10,282 bases of DNA, from positions 1 through 10,282 of the forward strand of contig LGRX02030592.1 of NCBI GenBank assembly GCA_001247695.2, in the 5' to 3' direction. Positions within the stretch are counted from its first letter, which is position 1. Every line of letters begins with the position of its first letter. A model generated the notes under the pieces. It searched no databases and had not been told where the DNA came from. It saw only the letters and a program-made list of their open reading frames with translations. This stretch comes from Cymbomonas tetramitiformis. Taxonomy: Eukaryota > Chlorophyta > Pyramimonadophyceae > Pyramimonadales > Pyramimonadaceae. A program made the position numbers and the translations under genes. Of this stretch, positions 7,081 to 10,282 are shown piece after piece.

Positions 7081-7951
7081 TTCGACGCGCGTATACATAT
7101 GTGCTTCTCACTGCATGTAAACACATCAAAAATTGTACGCGCTAAAATCGAGCGTTCTTCGCATGTGACGAAATCATGAAGAACGTATATCGTGCTGACA
7201 GGCCATAAATCATTGTACGCGCTGGTATTGTAAACAGTGCGAAGGAATTATTTGCAAAAATCGCTGATGTACGTCGCATACGAATGCGAGCGCGCTGCTG
7301 ATGAAAAGCATGTATTGTCGTCGCCATTCATCAGCGCATGATACGAGCGCTGACATGTATACGAATCAAAATTCTGTCGATGACCACTATGTAATATATC
7401 ATTCTGGACAATTTTCGAACGTGATTCATACAAGCGCGCGCATGCTGCGATTCACTTCTGTAAAAATATGCGACCATCGCGCATGCTGCCATCTGCAAAT
7501 TAGTGACCATCGCGCATCAACATGTATGAAGCCGTACAAAAAGCAATTTAGTGCAATTATGAAAATCGTGATACTGCGCTGATGATTTTCCGCGCGAAAA
7601 CGATTTCGCCGCTGATTTATCGCATCTGCGAACATGCATACATTTGCGAACCATTTATGCGAATACGTTTCATTGCTGCGCCGATGTATGCCATGTGCAC
7701 ACCTTATCGCGTATATGTGCGATCAGCTGTTTCTGCGTGTGCGCTGCGAAAAATCCCCTCGCGCAATCTCTGCGCTGTCGATATGCGAGCGTATATTATT
7801 CGAGCTGCAGATATTCAATATTACTGCGAGCGCTGTCGCTTATGCGCCCACCTGCAAACCTGCGAACAATATGAAATATGCTACGTCTATCGCTGCACCC
7901 ACTTGAGTTCTCGAGTATCGTGCCTTGACGAGTTTCTTTTAGAATACCATC
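7081..7951. other. CpG-rich leader of the nested element
   Basis: This segment lies directly inside the 5' LTR. I count by hand about 79 CpG in 871 bp, against about ten in the preceding 960 bp, with a sharp change near 7080. Short direct repeats include ATTGTACGCGCT (7132-7143 and 7212-7223) and GACCATCGCGCAT (7472-7484 and 7504-7516). Several overlapping open frames exist on both strands but none resembles a protein family. In many LTR elements this position holds the leader and packaging signal. Confidence 0.65.
7932..7949 (-). promoter_or_regulatory. Primer-binding site candidate
   Basis: In element sense the 5' LTR ends ...CCGTATCA, followed by GA and then TGGTATTCTAAAAGAAAC. A TGG two bases after the LTR is the usual start of a site complementary to a tRNA 3' CCA end. 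I cannot name the tRNA from memory. Confidence 0.7.
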
Positions 7952-8570
7952 TGATACGGCGAGATAAACAGGCGCCGTGAATATATTATCAGTATACAAA
8001 TAAACACTGCAAAGTTGGACAGCAATGCAAGTGTACGGATGAGCGGGTTTGTGAGTGCAGTCTCTGTAAGAAGATCTGCTGAAGCACAACGCTTCCTCAC
8101 TTTTGTACCATACGTCTCCCATCATCTTAGATGGTACCGCCATTGGGTTGTGAACCCGAGACGTAGGTTGAACGACCAGCATGGTAATAACGACTAGTTC
8201 GTTCATGCTGCGCATGCGAGTTCCGCGCATGCTGAAAGCCAAGATGGTTCTTGTTTGTATTCAAGATGTATCTTTGCTTTGCCATCTTCGAGTTCGACAT
8301 ACGAACTCTCGATGACAGGGATGCCTGATGATATGACATTATCATCTGGCGACATGTACAGTCATCGTCGACCGTACTGACGACTGTCATATTAATATAT
8401 GACGCGACTCGACATGTACAGTCATGATCGACCATACTGTCGACTGTCATAATAATATATGACACGACCGACTGTCATAATAATATATGGCATGACATGG
8501 TATGACATGTCTGACAGGTATGACACGTATGACATGTATGACACATATGTCATCGGTCATGACCCCGACA
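7952..8570 (-). repeat. 5' LTR of the nested element (619 bp)
   Basis: Same length and sequence as 4030-4648 apart from three transitions. In element sense it starts TGTCGGGGTCATGACC at 8570 and ends at 7952. One of the ATGACA motifs present in the other LTR is ATGGCA here (position 8490). As the 5' LTR it should hold the promoter driving the element toward lower coordinates. I could not fix a TATA box with confidence. Confidence 0.96.
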
Positions 8571-8575
8571 GCAGG
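8571..8575. repeat. Target-site duplication, right copy (GCAGG)
   Basis: Directly after the LTR end ...CCCCGACA, matching the left copy at 4025-4029. Confidence 0.93.
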
Positions 8576-10282
8576 GACTCCAGGACGCCCCGTGCATCTG
8601 AAAGCACACCCTGCATGGTTGCCGGTGTCCGAAGCACCATGACCCAAGCCTGCATAGTGGGCACGTAATCCCACGTCGTGCCGCACCGGGTAGGTGAAGG
8701 GCTCAGGATCGGTACGCACCAGTGGCTGGTCGTGCTCGTGGCATAGGTCAGCGAATTCCTCGTCGTTCTCGTTGTCGAAGGCGGTTTGGAAGGCCGAAAC
8801 CACCTCGTCCAAGTCCATGGCGGCATCACGTAGCTCAACATCGCACGAACCACACACCTCAGGGCAACGTGCAGTGTCGTGAAAGTGTCCAGGGCAGAGT
8901 GGGCACTCCTGTACGAAGGCCGAGGATGCGGAGTGAAACGAGATGCTCCTAGCACCCTGCGCCCTAATACCCTGAGGCCAATTCCCGCCTTTCGGGAGTG
9001 GGGATGCCGCGAAGCGGTGCCCCCATCCCACGCGACGGTCACGTCCGTGAAACTTACCGTCCGTACGACGGTTCCGCTCATCACGCCACTTGGACGGTGG
9101 AAATCTCACACCACCGCCTCCATGCGGACGGTGAGAATCATTCCGTGGCGGCGGCGTGTCTCGTGCAATCTCGCGCTCGTCATGACGGAGGGAGGCAAGT
9201 AGGGCAGAGGCCTCACCAATGATACGAGCGAACTCCTCGAGGAAGCCCGAGACGTCACTCGGCTCCCCACCTGCGTAAGCCAATCCGAGAGGCGTGTGCG
9301 TCGGGATAGGCGCGGCTGCCTTGGGGCGGGTGGGAGGGCCATTAGGGTTCGCACACCACCACACTTCCAGAATGTGAGTGTAAACCTCCTCGATGCTCAC
9401 CTTCGCCAATTCAGTGTCAAGGCGAAGCGAGGTGATCACCTCCTTGTAAAATTCGGTGTCCAGTGCCGCTAGGAGCTGCCTCTTGGCAGCCTCGTCGTCC
9501 GGAGCTCCGGCTCCGCTAGCCGCAATAGCCTTTAGGCACTCATCAAATTGGGCCACTAAGGGCTCTGGATCAACAGAGGACCCAAAAGAAATGCTCAAGA
9601 GCTCCTCGTGATGGCGGAGCGGCCGATGCCCAGGCGGCAGCAGCCGCTTGGTGATCTCAAGGAGGGCACGCTTACCGTCGCGCGGAGAAACCCGAGCCGA
9701 AGCGTCAACCCACCTTCGAGCTGGAGAGTGGGGTGTTGTCTCGTCGTCATCCTCGGAGTCGTCTGCTGCCACTGAAACCGAGTCCACGTGCGCAACGGTC
9801 CCCATGATGTGCATCGCGAGGGTCGGCTCCGGTCCCGTGAGGTCCAAGTTGACCGCGAACTTGTCCATGAAGGACATGTGCGGCTCGTGCGCGTGCAACG
9901 CGCTGACGGGGTACATCTCCTCGTCGGACACCACCGACTGCGGTGCGGAGGGCGGTGCTGGCGGCGGTGGTACGACCAGAGTGTCGGTATGGACCTTGTC
10001 ATGGACCTTGAAGCTGTTGATGTTCACAGCACCACCAACCGCGCAAACCCCGAAGCGGGTGTCAGCGGGCTGGCGGCACTCCAGATACTCGTCAATCAAT
10101 GGTGTCGGGCACCTTTTCCTCGGCGACAGCGAAGGAGAAGAAGGCCGAAGGCGGAGACGGTGTCGTAGAGCTCCGGCTTGCCGTCTGCAATGTAGCAGAC
10201 GCGGCGTCGAAACGAGCGGCGTCGTTGTTGACCATGGCGTTCTGGAACAGCGTGGCGAAGACGCCATTCTCGTTGTCCACAA
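8571..10282 (-). pseudogene. Gag-like polyprotein, upstream half, with CCHC zinc knuckle
   Basis: The minus-strand frame runs in from the right edge, so its true start may be outside. In order: a Pro-rich segment, the motif EPHMSFMDK (9886-9860), an acidic block, then a helical region at about 9685-9353 (LLAALDTEFYKEVITSLRLD, then SIEEVYTHILE) resembling the gag of Ty1/copia-type elements. Next come a basic Arg/Gly-rich linker and a perfect CCHC knuckle C-x2-C-x4-H-x4-C (CPLCPGHFHDTARC, 8905-8864), which binds RNA in Gag proteins. The best-looking peptide changes frame at least three times: about 10195, about 10095 and about 8675. The last change leads into MQGVLSDARGVLESL, which joins the left half at the insertion site. 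Either the gene has decayed or the assembly has indels. GC content is higher than in the left-edge pol, suggesting a different element family. No protease or RT is visible. Confidence 0.6.

Larger units (their letters stand above)
4030..8570 (-). mobile_element. Non-autonomous LTR retrotransposon, 4541 bp, structurally complete
   Basis: In element sense (minus strand) the order is 5' LTR (8570-7952), primer-binding site (7949 downward), CpG-rich leader, CpG-poor segment, pol 3' fragment (6109-5578), 3' non-coding region, polypurine tract (4661-4651) and 3' LTR (4648-4030). The LTRs are both 619 bp, start TGTC and end ATCA in element sense, and differ at three sites, all transitions: 4184/8106, 4568/8490 and 4644/8566. 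The 5-bp flanking repeats match. The interior of 3303 bp encodes no gag, protease, RT, RNase H or integrase core, so transposition would need proteins from another element. The near-identical LTRs imply recent insertion, about 0.5% divergence. It sits inside a gag-like frame of an older element. It resembles large retrotransposon derivatives, but I cannot assign a named family. Confidence 0.93.

Noticed and set aside
6685..7098. 137-codon minus-strand ORF as a Cys-rich protein
   Set aside because: The translation reflects TG/CA-rich DNA and a microsatellite (a THTHTH run), with no motif.
7582..7980. 132-codon plus-strand ORF and overlapping frames in the CpG-rich leader
   Set aside because: It is antisense to the element, overlaps other frames of similar length and runs into the LTR. 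The composition is explained by GCG/ATG-rich DNA with few stops.
7796..8242. 148-codon ORF running from the 5' LTR across the primer-binding site
   Set aside because: It spans the LTR/PBS boundary, has no family resemblance, and its LTR part also occurs in the other LTR followed by a different sequence.

Overview
The window is eukaryotic repeat-rich DNA made of LTR retrotransposons, one inserted inside another, with short spliceosomal-type introns of 81 nt. Nothing suggests a prokaryote: there are no operons, and the coding pieces carry GT-AG introns, an AATAAA signal, a chromodomain and a retroviral-type zinc knuckle. Short introns plus chromodomain Ty3/gypsy elements fit a fungus, alga, oomycete or other protist. 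The sequence alone does not let me name the lineage.

Region by region. (1) Positions 1-1385 (+) hold the 3' half of a Ty3/gypsy pol gene: HHCC zinc finger, complete D,D35E integrase core, GPY/F module and a C-terminal chromodomain. It is interrupted by a clean 81-nt intron (575-655). About 1480-1790 is a plausible 3' UTR and LTR with a G-rich hairpin, a G-quadruplex motif and AATAAA. (2) Positions 1856-2433 (+) hold an unrecognised, probably decayed gene fragment in which one exon appears twice in tandem. About 2434-3170 has no convincing gene. (3) Positions 3171-4029 and 8571-10282 (-) are two halves of one gag-like reading frame (CCHC knuckle, copia-type gag helical region). The frame is broken by an insertion.

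(4) The inserted unit is 4030-8570. It is a structurally complete minus-strand LTR element: two 619-bp LTRs differing at 3 positions, TG...CA ends, a 5-bp target-site duplication (GCAGG at 4025-4029 and 8571-8575), a primer-binding site next to the 5' LTR and a polypurine tract next to the 3' LTR. Its 3.3-kb interior has no gag, protease, reverse transcriptase or integrase core. The only recognisable coding piece is a 532-bp block (5578-6109), about 97.6% identical to 944-1475 of the first element and in the element's sense orientation. The rest is a mosaic: a CpG-poor stretch (about 6113-7080) abuts a CpG-rich leader (about 7081-7951).

How the parts relate: an old gag-like element was hit recently by a non-autonomous LTR element, which needs enzymes in trans and carries a pol 3' fragment from a Ty3/gypsy family also represented at the left edge. 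Removing the insert and one TSD copy rejoins the gag-like frame exactly, the strongest evidence for this history.
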